This document shows, in pieces, positions 38,001-50,644 of a DNA stretch of 64,000 bases. The translations under genes were made by a program, and so were the position numbers. How positions within the stretch are numbered: the first letter of the stretch is position 1; the number at the start of each line of letters is the position of its first letter. This stretch comes from Polydactylus sextarius (taxonomy: Eukaryota; Chordata; Actinopteri; Polynemidae), in the NCBI GenBank assembly GCA_016801845.1, contig CM028918.1:13691001-13755000 (forward strand), given 5' to 3'. The notes beneath the pieces were generated by a model. The model was not told the origin of the DNA, searched no databases, and saw only the letters and a list, made by a program, of their open reading frames with translations.

Positions 38001-41000
38001 CTGCAGGTTCAGCCACTGGACTTTAAGAGTACCTAGTTTCTCTGCAATTGTTGTTTGTTCAGACCAGAGAGTTTGGACGTCTGTTCCCACCGCTATAGGC
38101 CCAGACTGGCACAGGAAATCAAGAAGGTGCTGCCCTCTGACAATAGCTGCTTTTGACTCCTGAAAAAAATGACAAATAAAAAAGGGTTCATTCATATAAA
38201 AGTTGCAAGAGGGAAACCAACACAGAAAACCCAAGTAAATATCTTAACAAAAACAAAATTGAAAGTTATTTCCAATTAAAGAGGGAGTAGAAACCTGTAG
38301 ATCAAAATTGTTGTAATTTATGTTTAACAAGTAGTTTCAGAATAAAAGTATCTGTCATGAAATTAGTGATATAGAATTGGTTAAAGGGAGATGAACATAA
38401 AGAAGCAGTGAATAGAGGAAGTACAAGTACTTCATAGTGCTGCAGGACTTTGGTGATTTGAGCAGAATCTTTGGCGCTCAGAACCGTTTCTTTGTCCTGG
38501 TTCAGCCGAACCTCCAGCTTCCTCAGCCAGTCCTCCAGATCAGACATCAGCTCCACCGGAGGCCACTCAGCCAGCAGCCGCTAACAGAGACAAGACCATA
38601 GAAGAAGAAAATGACTTATGTGTGTGATTCATTTCTGACCTAAATGTTTCTTAAAATAATTTAATTTAATTCATAAAGCTAGGTTGTTCCAATGAACATC
38701 ACTTCAGTTACAATCTGACTTTTGTTCCTGTCCAAATGATTAAATCTTTCTTCTGTAGATAAGAACTTTTCATCCTCATTCATCCGCTTGAGATAATTTG
38801 CAAAGTGTAAGACATCAAAATAAACCTTTTGGTAAAACTGGCTTAATCATTATAAAATTGAGTATCTGGTTCCATTCACAGGTGATAAATGGTGAAAATC
38901 TTAAATCTCCTCCTTTGTAAGTCCTCCCAATCTTCAATCAGCTCAAAACTAATTTCAGTAAGGCTGTAGTGAAGTTTGCACTCCCTTTACCAGAGGGGAT
39001 TTTTTGGTGACTAATTACTTTTGAAAACCTACAGCACTTTTCATGGAATTTGTGGTAGAAAAGTAGAAATGTTCAAACTTTATGAGGCATGCAGTCAAAC
39101 CAAAATAATGGTTACGTATGTAAACATGGCTCTACAAATTTCAGATGACCCTTGGTAGAGATGAAATGCAGTGATCTCTCGCCATGTCGTGATTGGATTA
39201 TTAAATTAGATAATTATCCATGAATTAAATTATCAGATAATTATGCAACTTTATAATGTATTTATGTTTACATTGACAGTATATGTAAAACTCTCAGGTT
39301 TTGTTTTCTTCCTGACGATTCAAACACTGTACCTGGTGTAGCTGCTCTTGTATCTTGGACAGGTCAGAGGTCAGCTGGCTCCACTTGACCTCCAGCTCAG
39401 AGATCTGAGCTCTGAGCATCGGACAATCAGCTTCTTTCAGGTGGAGCAGCCGAGTGGCCTTCCTGGAAACAGAGGCCTTCTGCACCGAATTGGCTTCCAC
39501 CTCCATGGAGAAATCCTTGGGGATAAAGAGTCAAGACACAGTTCAGTTTAGTCCAATAGATGCATTGTAAACTGCTGAATAGGTTTTAATTTCAGTGTTA
39601 ACTTGAAGTGAAAATCTTTGGTCAATTCCAGCCAGTACAGGTTGGTTTGTCCGTCCATTACAAAGTGTATTTAGTATGTTTAGTACAGTGTTGTTACTTT
39701 ACATCAATGTTCCGAGTGTGTTTGTGTAAGCGGTGAACACACACAGCTAAAGATAATGACAAATAGACTTGTTATAGGCTATACAGTCTATGTTATATCA
39801 GTATGCAGGGTTTTTTTCTGTTTTAGTGGTATTGAGATGTGATAAACAGACATGAAAGCTTTACCAGCAGCTCGATTAGATTCTTGTGAACCTGCTTCTG
39901 GTTCAGGTCTGAGGTGTTTGCCATATCTGACCAAGTCTTCAGGTGTTTGTTGGCAGTAATCAACCAGTTACTGATAGAGGCAAAGTCTGCCTGGAATCTG
40001 TGGGGAGGACAACAAAAAAAGACATCACTCATCCACTGCAGACCTTGACTGTGCCTTGACACTGACTGAGGTCACTATTGAGGTTTGGGGCCAATACTTA
40101 TAAATAAGACAGAGGATAAGCAGCATGTTTTTCATTTGCTCTCATGCCATGGCTGTACACCAGTCATACAAATCAAATATGTCTTAATTTTGTACACCCC
40201 AAATAAGACCTGAAACACTGTGAACATGTAATTAGTCCTGGATGTTCATACTCTTTTGAAAAGTCTTCTTCAGCTTTGGCCTGAGAAGAAAGAAACACTT
40301 TGGCGTGATGTTATTTTAGTGTGTATCCATTAACAAAATCACTGACATGGTTACATTTATCAGACTAGTCAAGCAATAGTGCCAAGGTAATAAAAACTTC
40401 TAGAGCAACTAATCTATTTTTATTTTTTCACAGAAGTCACATGGTATTTTTGAGCCCGTCCCACCTGGCCCGGATGTCTTGGAAGTCTGCACAGCGTTGA
40501 ATCTCTTGCTCCGTCCGTCTGAACACGCTCCTCCATCGCAGCTCCAGAGCGCCTCCTGCCTGCCTGACTGAGGCAGCAATCACCGGCTCCGCTTGCAGCA
40601 CCTTGCACTGATCCAGGAGCAGTCCTAAAGCGGCTTTGTTCTCCTCTAACTGGAGCAGTGTTTGCTGGGAAAGTAATAATAAAGGATATCAAATGATATT
40701 TAAAAAGAGATGAAGTGCTCTAACAACAACAGAAGCTTTTCCTATTTTATGTCTAGAAATGAGCAGCAGAGCTGAGCTGTCACATGACAGGTTCACCAAA
40801 ACACCCACCAGCAACCGTGGTCCATGTGACCTTCATTATCATCATTATCAAAACTGGTTCAATAAACAATAAAACTGCTTACCAGTGCTGCTACCATTAG
40901 TTTAATAGATTTTCCTAGTTATTCCTAGTTTACATTAAACTTAAATCTGTCAGTCCAAAAGTGAATAATTAGAATAAGTAAAGTCGACTGTGTTAGGAAG

Positions 41001-44000
41001 TTGACACATGTTGAGAAAAAGCAGGGAAATGCAGGAAATGTAGGAGGTTACTAATAAGATACACATTTGCTAAATTAATTGATAAAAAAAATGAAAGTCA
41101 AACCTAACGGAAATTAACAGAACGTGAAGTCATAAGATCGAAAGGAGAAAGGTGTGATGAGAAAGAGAATAATAAAGTTGCTGTGTTTGTGATCAGGTTT
41201 ACCTGGCATGTGTTTAGTCTGTGCTGGATTACAAACTCCTCATCTTCTCCCTCTGGTTCTCCACTGCTGATGACAGCTTCAAACTCATCCAGCAACTTAC
41301 TCAGTTGACTACATTTGTCCTCCCAAAGGGTCCAGGCCTACAGCAGGTTCCGGACAAAAACCCACACATCTCAACTTTAATATTACACACACAGACTAAA
41401 TTTTTAAGTTTTCCACAAGATACTTCTCATTTGTGTTTGTATGAATTCGTATGGCCTTCAGCAAATGTGCACAACAAACCTGCAGCCTCCTTTGAAACAC
41501 CACTTCCTGTTCCAGGGCCTGCTGCTGAAAAGCTTTGGCCTTGACTTCCAGCTGTAACCGCTCATCCTCTTGACATCTGAGAATTTCTGGCTCACGTTGG
41601 AATAGATGGTGCACAAAAGCCAACTGAGACGTGAGGATCTGCAGGAGTTTCTGGATCGCCAAGAGACAGTAAAGTGAAATAATTGCAAATTAGACCTGAT
41701 GAATATAGCAGCAAGGGTGAAGAGAGACATGAGAGGTAAAAGCAGTTTAAAGTACTGCACATTAACTGCAATCACTAGTTATTTGCGGTTGTCTTAGCAA
41801 TGGCTGTCTCTTTGACAACCATCAAAAGGCTTTGACACACTCTTGGGAAAGTGCCAAACTTAAATCTGCTTGCTACAAAACTTGCTGAAAGCACAGTGAG
41901 ATACCTTGGGTCTGCAGAGAATGACTTGAAGTTGGCTGCGGTTGTGAACTTGGCTCATCTGCCTTTCTCTTATGCATTCTTCACCCAGTTCCAGGAGGCG
42001 AGTTATCCCCTGAAGCAAGCACCGGGATGCTTGCTGTAGCTTGGCTTTTTTCCCTGGACTCTCCCTCAGATGTCTTCCCAGGACACACTGCTGAAAGATA
42101 CAGAAGCAGCACAGAGTGTAAGGAGAATACTAGAAACTTTTGGAAACACAGATCCTGTGTCATGTTTCTAGTCCAACTGCAATGGAGATGAGTATCAGAT
42201 TTTTTTAAAACTATGAATCAAAGCGAAGGGACATTCACTGGTCTGAATTGTTGAATACCATTACCATTTGTGAGATATTAGTATTATTATGAGAGCCCTT
42301 TTAGACACATACATACCCAATTTTTTAATACCAGTGCATAGTTTTATACAGTACCTCACATACTGAACATACACACACACACACACACAAAAATGCCCAC
42401 TGCAAAATGTACAAAGGTGTGTAACAGTCGTTACCTCCAAACTTGGAGGATCCTTTAAACTGGGGAAAATCTCACTCCGTCCCAGTTGAAACTCGTCCAA
42501 AATACACAGCTGGCTGATGAAGTACTGTGTGAGAAAAAGTAATTTGTTTGGTTCACACCAGTGACAGAGAAAGTAGTACTTCCATGTAAATATATGTATA
42601 CATTAAACGATCTAGACTTGAAGTCAAATTTTGTTGTAGTAAAAGTATTAATCGCTCACAGCGTCAGATGTTCTAGTGGTGGTCAACGTGAAGCAGGAAT
42701 ATTCTGGTCAGTTTTGTATTAGTATTTATTATTGTATTATTGTTACTGATGCTACAACATATACGTTTTAATGTTATACCTTGTTAAAAAGAAAGAAAAG
42801 AAACTTATTGGCAGGTGAAGATAGATAGGAGGGTGGGAAGAAGAGTGGGGGAATGACACACAGAAAGGATCAGCACAGCTGGGATTTGAAATGGCAATTG
42901 CTGCACAGCTTATATGCACCCTAACCACTCAGCTATCTGGGGGCTCCAAAAGGAGACTATTGACTAGATGGCTTTATTGGCTGTTAGACAGCTTTGTCTA
43001 TGTCAAATCATTATAATTTAGAGGACAACTACTGTGAGCACCCGAAAAGGAGAATTATCACCTCACATATGTATGCCTCTCATCAGCATGTGACATCATG
43101 AGTTATAGCCAAAACACATGGGCTTTGTGGTCACTTTGACTTTGATCTTTGACCAAAAAAAAAAAAAAAATGTTTTTCCTCTGGTCTCCACATATCACAT
43201 TCACATAGACAAAAATGTGTCTTGATGGGTCACAGTAACCTTGACCTTTGACCTCAGACCGCTACATTTTAGTGATACATGTGTTCTACACATCAGTGGA
43301 CATGCGCAACCTTATTTGACAGTTTTTGAGCCACACAGTTGAATTTACTGTATGCAGTTAACAAACGTCAACACTGTGAGAGCAGACAATCTATTTCTGG
43401 AGACAAGCCCAATGTCAAACCTGATGTTGGTTTTTGAAGCTGGAGGAGGTGTAGACCAGCTGGACTGTACACAGACAATCCTGCAGGCAGGTCAAACAGA
43501 GCTGAGCTTGTGGTTCCTCTTTCATCAGTGTAGATTTAGTCTCCGATTCCACTTTATTCAACAGCTCAGCTATTGTCACCAGGTCAGTTGATAAACACTA
43601 ACATAGGGAATTAGAGAGAAATGGAAAAACAGGTCTGTCTACATGTCTTTTAAAATGCAGTAGATATGGTTATACAATATTTATGTGATTGAACAGCATC
43701 AAGGTCATTCACCTCCAACTGCAGCAGCTTCAGTTGGGAGTCACGTTCAGAAGCAATGCCAGGAGTCAACAGGAGGTCAGTTAAAGTGTTGAGACAGAGG
43801 AGGACTCTCCGTGCAGCCTCGTACAACTCCTCCTTTACATATGGGTGAGAACTGTCTTCAGACTTCACCTGTAAAATATCATTTGAATAATCATCACCCT
43901 CACTCAATGCAGGGATTTTTAAAGTAAAATAAACCCTTTACTCCAGCGACTTAAACTGGCAGCAGCACTTTTGCCATTGCTGCTTTTCCACCTTTTGCTT

Positions 44001-47000
44001 TACATGTAAAACTTTCTGCTGAATTAATTGTCTAGTTCTTCCCCTAAGTGTGGTTTCTAAGCTTTGGTCCATATCCTCTCTCTTTACATGTCCTACCAAA
44101 ATTAAAGGATTTGGTTAAATTATGCAAATTAAATCAATTTGCAAGATTAAACAATTCATTAAAAGACAGTGTTTTAATTAAAGGAATCCACCTGTGTGTT
44201 TTCTGACTCATTTTAACTAGAAACAGTCTTTCTATTGCACATACTAAATGTCTCAGCATGGAGATGGAGTCCTGGGTCTGCTGGAGAACAGGAGAAGCAG
44301 ATCCACATGGCACCAGCTCTTTTTCTGAAACCTGTAAAAAACAGATAATTGTAGTTAAATTTCACAGTGAATGAAGGAAAGGGCAAAAAGTTAAAACTAC
44401 TTATACATTCCCACATTTTAATGTCAAGGCAAAGACATTTTTATTTAACATGAGAAGCACATTTTTCTTCATCACATATATGTAAAGCAAAGAAAGACGA
44501 CCAATTACGCTGTCACATGTTCTTGAAGGTTCCTGCGATCTGTACCTCTCATTATGTAAAACAGACATGGCTCTTTTAAGCTCTGAGAGTGATGGCACCA
44601 TTGAAAGACCACGGTTTCCTGGTAATAACTGTGATCCTCCATTTCTTCTTCAATAACTGTCCTTTTGTCTGCTGTGGTCCCATCTCACCTTTCATTCACA
44701 TCACATCACTTCCACAGCTCATCTATTTTTAAACCTCACAATGAACCTGTCTTGCAAGCAGCCTTTATTATTTCTCTTTTTTTTCTTACCGTTTCATCAC
44801 TCCTTCCATCGTCTGAGCGAACCAGGGTTTGATACTCCTCCTGAACTTTTTTCAGAGAGGCCAGTTTTTGAGAGATCTGGGTATAAAGTTGACTCCATCT
44901 TTGCTGCTCCTTCTTGTTTTCGTCATGCTCTGCTGAGCTGGGGATCAAAGAGAAACACACAATATGCCTGAATTGATGAAATGCTTGGTGCATTTCAGTT
45001 GTAAACTCTTTGTCATCAAACTGGCCCCTTGTCTTATACCTGTCTTGCACCTGTGGAGGCTCTTGGACTTGTTGGGATTCTTCTGTCAAACTAGTTTGAC
45101 TGGTCTGGACTTTACTTTGTTCCTTTGAACCACTGTGAGTGTCCTGGACCTTGAAGTGAAAGAAGATACAGATTGTACTGTGCATTTTAAATGTTAATGC
45201 CACTTCAGAATCACATTAGATGTAAGTTAAGTTGACTTTATCATTATCCTTATTTCACTGTTGGATATAACTGATTAGTACATGTCTTGTATTTTAAAAA
45301 TAAGTTGAAAACCTGTAGAAAAAGTAGGAAAATTCATTCCTGGGCACATACCAGATCTGGACGGGGAGCTCCAGACAAAGACAGATCTTCATCTCCCTCC
45401 TCTAGTAAATCAATGAATTCTCGACTGGCTGTGAAAGGAGCTATAGGTCTAGAGGGAATCAGTCTTGTGCCTTCGACTGCCTGAGGGGACTTTGTCTGAA
45501 GGTCAGAGTTAAAGGTTTTATGTTTTGGTGATTCATGTTGGTTCAGTGTGGCTGCAGTAAGAGACTGGTCTTCAGCTGCTGGAATGGTCGTGGTGATTAG
45601 CGGCTCCGCTGTCAGAGTTTTTGGACGAGATGAATCGGCAACTTCTGCTTTAGAATCCATTGTCAGTAATCCAGTTTTACATCCTGAGCCTATGGTATCA
45701 CATTGAGGCTTCACAGATAAAAGCCTTTGACATCTTCAGAGCTCGTCTCCATGTCAGAAGAAAAAGAATGAGTCAAATTTTTCAGTTTCTGAAAGACAAA
45801 AAATGACAATTATGATTAGTTATGTGTACTATAACATGAAAAAAATCCCAAACAATTAAAGTTTAAGGTTTAAATTTTATATATCAACAGACAACATCTC
45901 TAAAATTCAAACACTATTTACCTCAACTTTTGTCAGCGGCTCTAGATCGATGAGCGTCTCCTCTGGGTCCTAGTATACGTGTTGTATAAACATATAAATG
46001 CATGAGAAATCCATACAACGACTGATGTACACACATACAAAATGAAAGAAAAGGTTCCAAAGGAGCGACACATTTCAAGCAGCTGCATCTGACAGTAGTG
46101 GAGTGGATTTATCAGTGAACAGAGCAACCTGCCTCACGCAGCTTCATATCAACATGCAAAATCTGCTCCGCACCGCAAAGCACGGTGAAAAGAAAAACAA
46201 CAATTAATAACATTAAAATTTAAATCTACTGAGTGAAAGTAAAACATAAAAAAGAGGAATAATACAGCGGAAGAAGTGTAGAGTTTCATTCCAAAACATA
46301 TAGAATTAGTATGTGTTTGTGAGGATTTTCTTTACTTCAGTGATTATTAATGAAAATGTGGAAAAAAAAACCCCAAAAGAAATAGATACCCAGAAACATG
46401 CGTTCCTAAACTATGTTTATATTTCAGATTTACCTCTGGAATACTGCATGTTAGTGTGTCAGAGGACGACGACGAGTGACTACTCTTGTCATCATCATCA
46501 TCATCATCCTCTTCCTCTGAGTTAGACATTTCCTGCTTTTAGTGATAAGGGTGAATCATATGATGAAAACTGTAATTGATATCATGATGGAACAAAACAT
46601 TTGCTTTATGGTGAATCCTTGTTCCTTGATTAGCTTAAATAGAACTTTTTCTAATGGAATGTTAAAGTGTTATAGATGTGATTTTCACTGTTTTATGTTG
46701 AAAGCCTCTGATCTCTTCACAGTTCTGTAAAACCAGACAGATGTGCTTTCAACCGTTTTCACTGCCTGACATGATTATAGCTCTGATCCTGGAGACTAAT
46801 ATCGTTAATTTTTCAGAGGGAAGATCATCTATCTTCTTGCCAAGGAAGCGACAAAGATGTAAAACCTGACCTGAATTTCACTCAGAAATCACTCTCAGCT
46901 GGATGCAAAACATCATAATTGTAGTTAGCAATTCATCGTGTATGTGCAACAGGTTCAGGTTGACAAAAAACAATGAAAATAATCCCTTGAAAAATAAACG

Positions 47001-50000
47001 GTAGGAACTATAGATTCAAGAATTTTGTTGAGTATGGCCTCACAACCCAGTTAAAGAGCATCACATTTTTATGGAGATTGATTTTGGAGACAGGTTCAAT
47101 TAGTTTCAAAGAGAACAGGGAATTAATGACAGCGACCAAGTCAGCTTGATTACTTTGTTAAATGGTGGGAAATGCCCCCCTGAGTGTTGAAATAAAAAAG
47201 AAAAAAGAAACATAACATAAAACAATTATGTTTGTGATTATCATTACCTGGATTAAATGTCTCTGTGGAGATCTGTTTGGCTGTTGTGTCTCTCCAGGAA
47301 CAAGATCTTTGCTGGTTCGTTCCTCCATCTTGCTCTATTTTAGTCAAGGAGGTGAGAGAAACACGACTGTGAATGTGAGAATGTGACAAATGTCAAACAT
47401 TCAAGGTTGTAGTGTCACATATTATTGTAGTTCGTGCTGTGAGATCATTATTTAGAACACTATTTATGTTAATTATATTATTAATTTGCAATTTAATGTG
47501 ATGCTGTCTCACTAATGTTTTTTTTTTTTTTTTAGATATTTTTGACCCTTTTGCCTTTATCAATAGTATAGGCAGGAAAGATAGGCAGGAAATTGAGGAG
47601 AAGAGTGGGGAATGACAGGCAGAAATGATCGTCGCAGCTGAGACTCAAACTGGCGATCGCTGTACGGCTTTATACACCAAAGTTGTGCGCCCTAATCACT
47701 CGGTTGTCCAGGCGCTCCCTGTCTTACTGAATTGACATTGTAAACATTCGTGACCTTCAAGACCTTAACCTCCAATCCTCCTACAGTAACGCAGAGGAAA
47801 GCAAATCATTGTTTTTCTCTATGTGCAGTGACATTCAGACTTGATGTTGTACCTCCAACAGTGAAGTTTGTTGCTGGGTGAGATGCTCCAGCTCCTCGAG
47901 CGGCTGCAGGAGAAGTCTGGCTTGGGGAAAAACCAACAGACTCTCCGCTGCTCCCGGAGGGAGGTGAAGCTCGTCTTTGAATTTCTCTATTTCCTCAAGT
48001 GTCCTCCGCATTGACTGGACGTTGGCCAGTATCACCTACAGGTAAAACAAGAAACCGAATCAATAAGTGTTAACTGAACTTTTGTACAAACAGTGACTAA
48101 ATCTCTCTCAATAATATAATAAACATTCTGCCCTTTCATATATACCTTTTACATTTAAGAACACACTTTAAAACACTTTTAGTGTTAAATTAATATGTTT
48201 ATGGGTTTGTTTCTTCTAAACACGTTTATTTGACGGAAAGGATGCATCTTTGTTTTCTCGTGAGAAGAGTTCTTGCATTTCTTCTCTTTTAGTTAAAAGT
48301 TAAATATTTTAATAGTTATTTTGCTCTTTTTGGTGAATTGGCATGAAATGGATCAAAAAGAATCATAACTTCATAACTTCACCTGGTGGTTGTGAAGATG
48401 CTCAGTTAGAGTTATGCTGGAGTTATCCATGGACGATAAAATTGTTCTGATCTTGGGAACATTCTTTTCTATTGTCTTCAACTCAGCTTCCAGTGTCTCC
48501 ACCACCTGAAAAAGAGATTTACAGCAACTTTTAGAGACTCGCAGACTTGCAGACTTTTATAATTAAAATGATGCCATGTGCTGCATTAGTGCCAATATAT
48601 TTTGATTTTACTCAATGTAAAAAATTGACTAGTTGGTTCAGCAACAATGTCCCTAATTCAGTTCTGGCTGAGGCCTTTTGGCTGCAAGTCATGTCTGTTT
48701 CTAACTTTCTTTGTCTAATGGTGTAGAACCGGGTGGAAAATCTTAACACAGAGGAAGTGAGAGCGGGAGTGGAAAAAAATTGGGGGTCATTTGGGTCATT
48801 AAAAACCTAAATATCTGCGGTACATTTGTTTGAAATTCTTACCACAACAGTCTGCAGCAGTTGATCCAGTGGTTCTAGGATGCTGCGCTGCATTTTGTGA
48901 ACTTGTTGATCACTGTGTTCCAGCCTCTCTTCCTGCATACTGATGTCACACACAGCAGAGATCTCAGCCAGCGCTGGCCTAAAATCATGGAGCGTGTTCC
49001 TGATCCTCTCGGAGTCCTCCAGGACCAACTGTAGAGCAGGATTTAAAATAACAATGAAAAAAACCTTGTGGATACTCTGAATCATGTCAAACTGTCCAAA
49101 TAGTGATATACATTAAAGAGGAAAAAGGTGAGAATGTCTGAGAGAATAAGAATGAGAATGAGAATTGTCTGCTGACCTGCAGGGAGTTTGCATGATTCTG
49201 GAGGCTCCTGCCTGTTGTGAATGAACATGGAGCACTGAGCCATGACTGCGCCTCATCTAGCCAACAGGTGGCACTGTACATAATGTCTTCAAACTCCTTC
49301 AGACAGGTAGGAATCTGATATAGGAATACAGGAAATAAAAGGAGGGATAACATTAGTTTATATAACTGATTTTTAGTTTTGCAAACCCACTTTCTACATT
49401 GATTTGCCTGTGATATATAGCAAATTAAACAGTGGTTTCTTCTTAAAGGTGTTAGAGGCCTTGCGTCATTGTTTTCATGGATTCATAAAAGTAAAAAACT
49501 GTGTGAATACTGTATAATATGTCTGACCTTGCTTAGGAAGGAGGTGCGGTACTCAGCCATCTGCGAAGCATCTTGGTGGAGCTGCAGTGGTTGTGTGAGC
49601 TTGTCCATGAGTAAATGGGCTTGATCTGGCTGCTCCTCTGCAAGATCCTGCACTTCATTCTCCAGGAGCATCAAGTGGCTGTGCCATGAATCCAGCTCAT
49701 CCCAGACACGCTGGAGAACACAGGATATAGAATACAGGTTATTTAGATGACATTATGTACTTAAAATATGTCAAATTTTCAAGCTTTTACCTCCATATGC
49801 ATATTAACATTATACTATACATGTAGTACACACCTTGATCACTTTTTGAGCTTCATTGACATTTGGACTTCTCTGCTCCAGTAATGCTTTTACTTTCTCG
49901 AGACCTGAACCCAACTCCGTCACTTGACCAGCCAGTTTCTGAACTGAGCTGTTCTCCTCCATGAGCTGTAAAACAGACTGAACACATGTACACAGTTACA

Positions 50001-50551
50001 AATAACGAGATGTTGTAAGGAGAGATAACTCACATGTTAATGAGAATGGATTCAGAGCCGTTTCCTGGTACCTCCTCCTCTGCTCTCTGTACAGTTAGTT
50101 GAACCTTTTGTAAATGTTTGCTAACGTCAGCAGGAATCACAGCATATTGCCTCTGTATTCCATCCATGATATGCTTCAGTTTGAGCTTCTGGGTGGACAA
50201 ATCTTTTGTCAGCTCCTGTCAGTATGTAAATTTTTAACGAAGGACAGGATTTGAGAAAGACGCAGAGACTAATAGATGGTTGTGTGGGGGGTAAGGAGTT
50301 TAGCTTCCCTAAATTTGTTTAACTTATTTTCCTGTTACGGGTTGAAGGTAAACTCACAAGTTTAGACTGATGACAACTTGAAAAGACCAGTCTATAATGT
50401 AATTGCAGAAGCTCCTTGTGAACTGTAGCTGAAACTGACAAAAACAAGCTTGTGAAGAGTTAACATATTTTCAACAGGGATCAGGAAGACTAACCCTAAC
50501 CCTAACCTTACCTACATGCAGTCAGAACTTCAGCATAACATTATTAAATGT

Positions 50552-50644
<93 letters not shown>

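Noticed and set aside
40252..40280. 29-base micro-exon-like segment on the minus strand (AKAEEDFSK) with acceptor CTTCTCAG and donor GTATGA
   Set aside because: The exons on both sides already join in phase (AG plus A gives Arg). Adding 29 bases would break the frame.
42850..42948. tRNA gene candidates at the SINE heads (also at 47.65 and 61.95 kb)
   Set aside because: A- and B-box-like words are degenerate, no cloverleaf can be formed, and SINE bodies follow. They are tRNA-derived elements, not tRNA genes.
44545..44700. Minus-strand open stretch between syne2 exons 45 and 44
   Set aside because: No acceptor and donor pair gives the required phase 0 at both ends, and the neighbouring exons join directly in phase.
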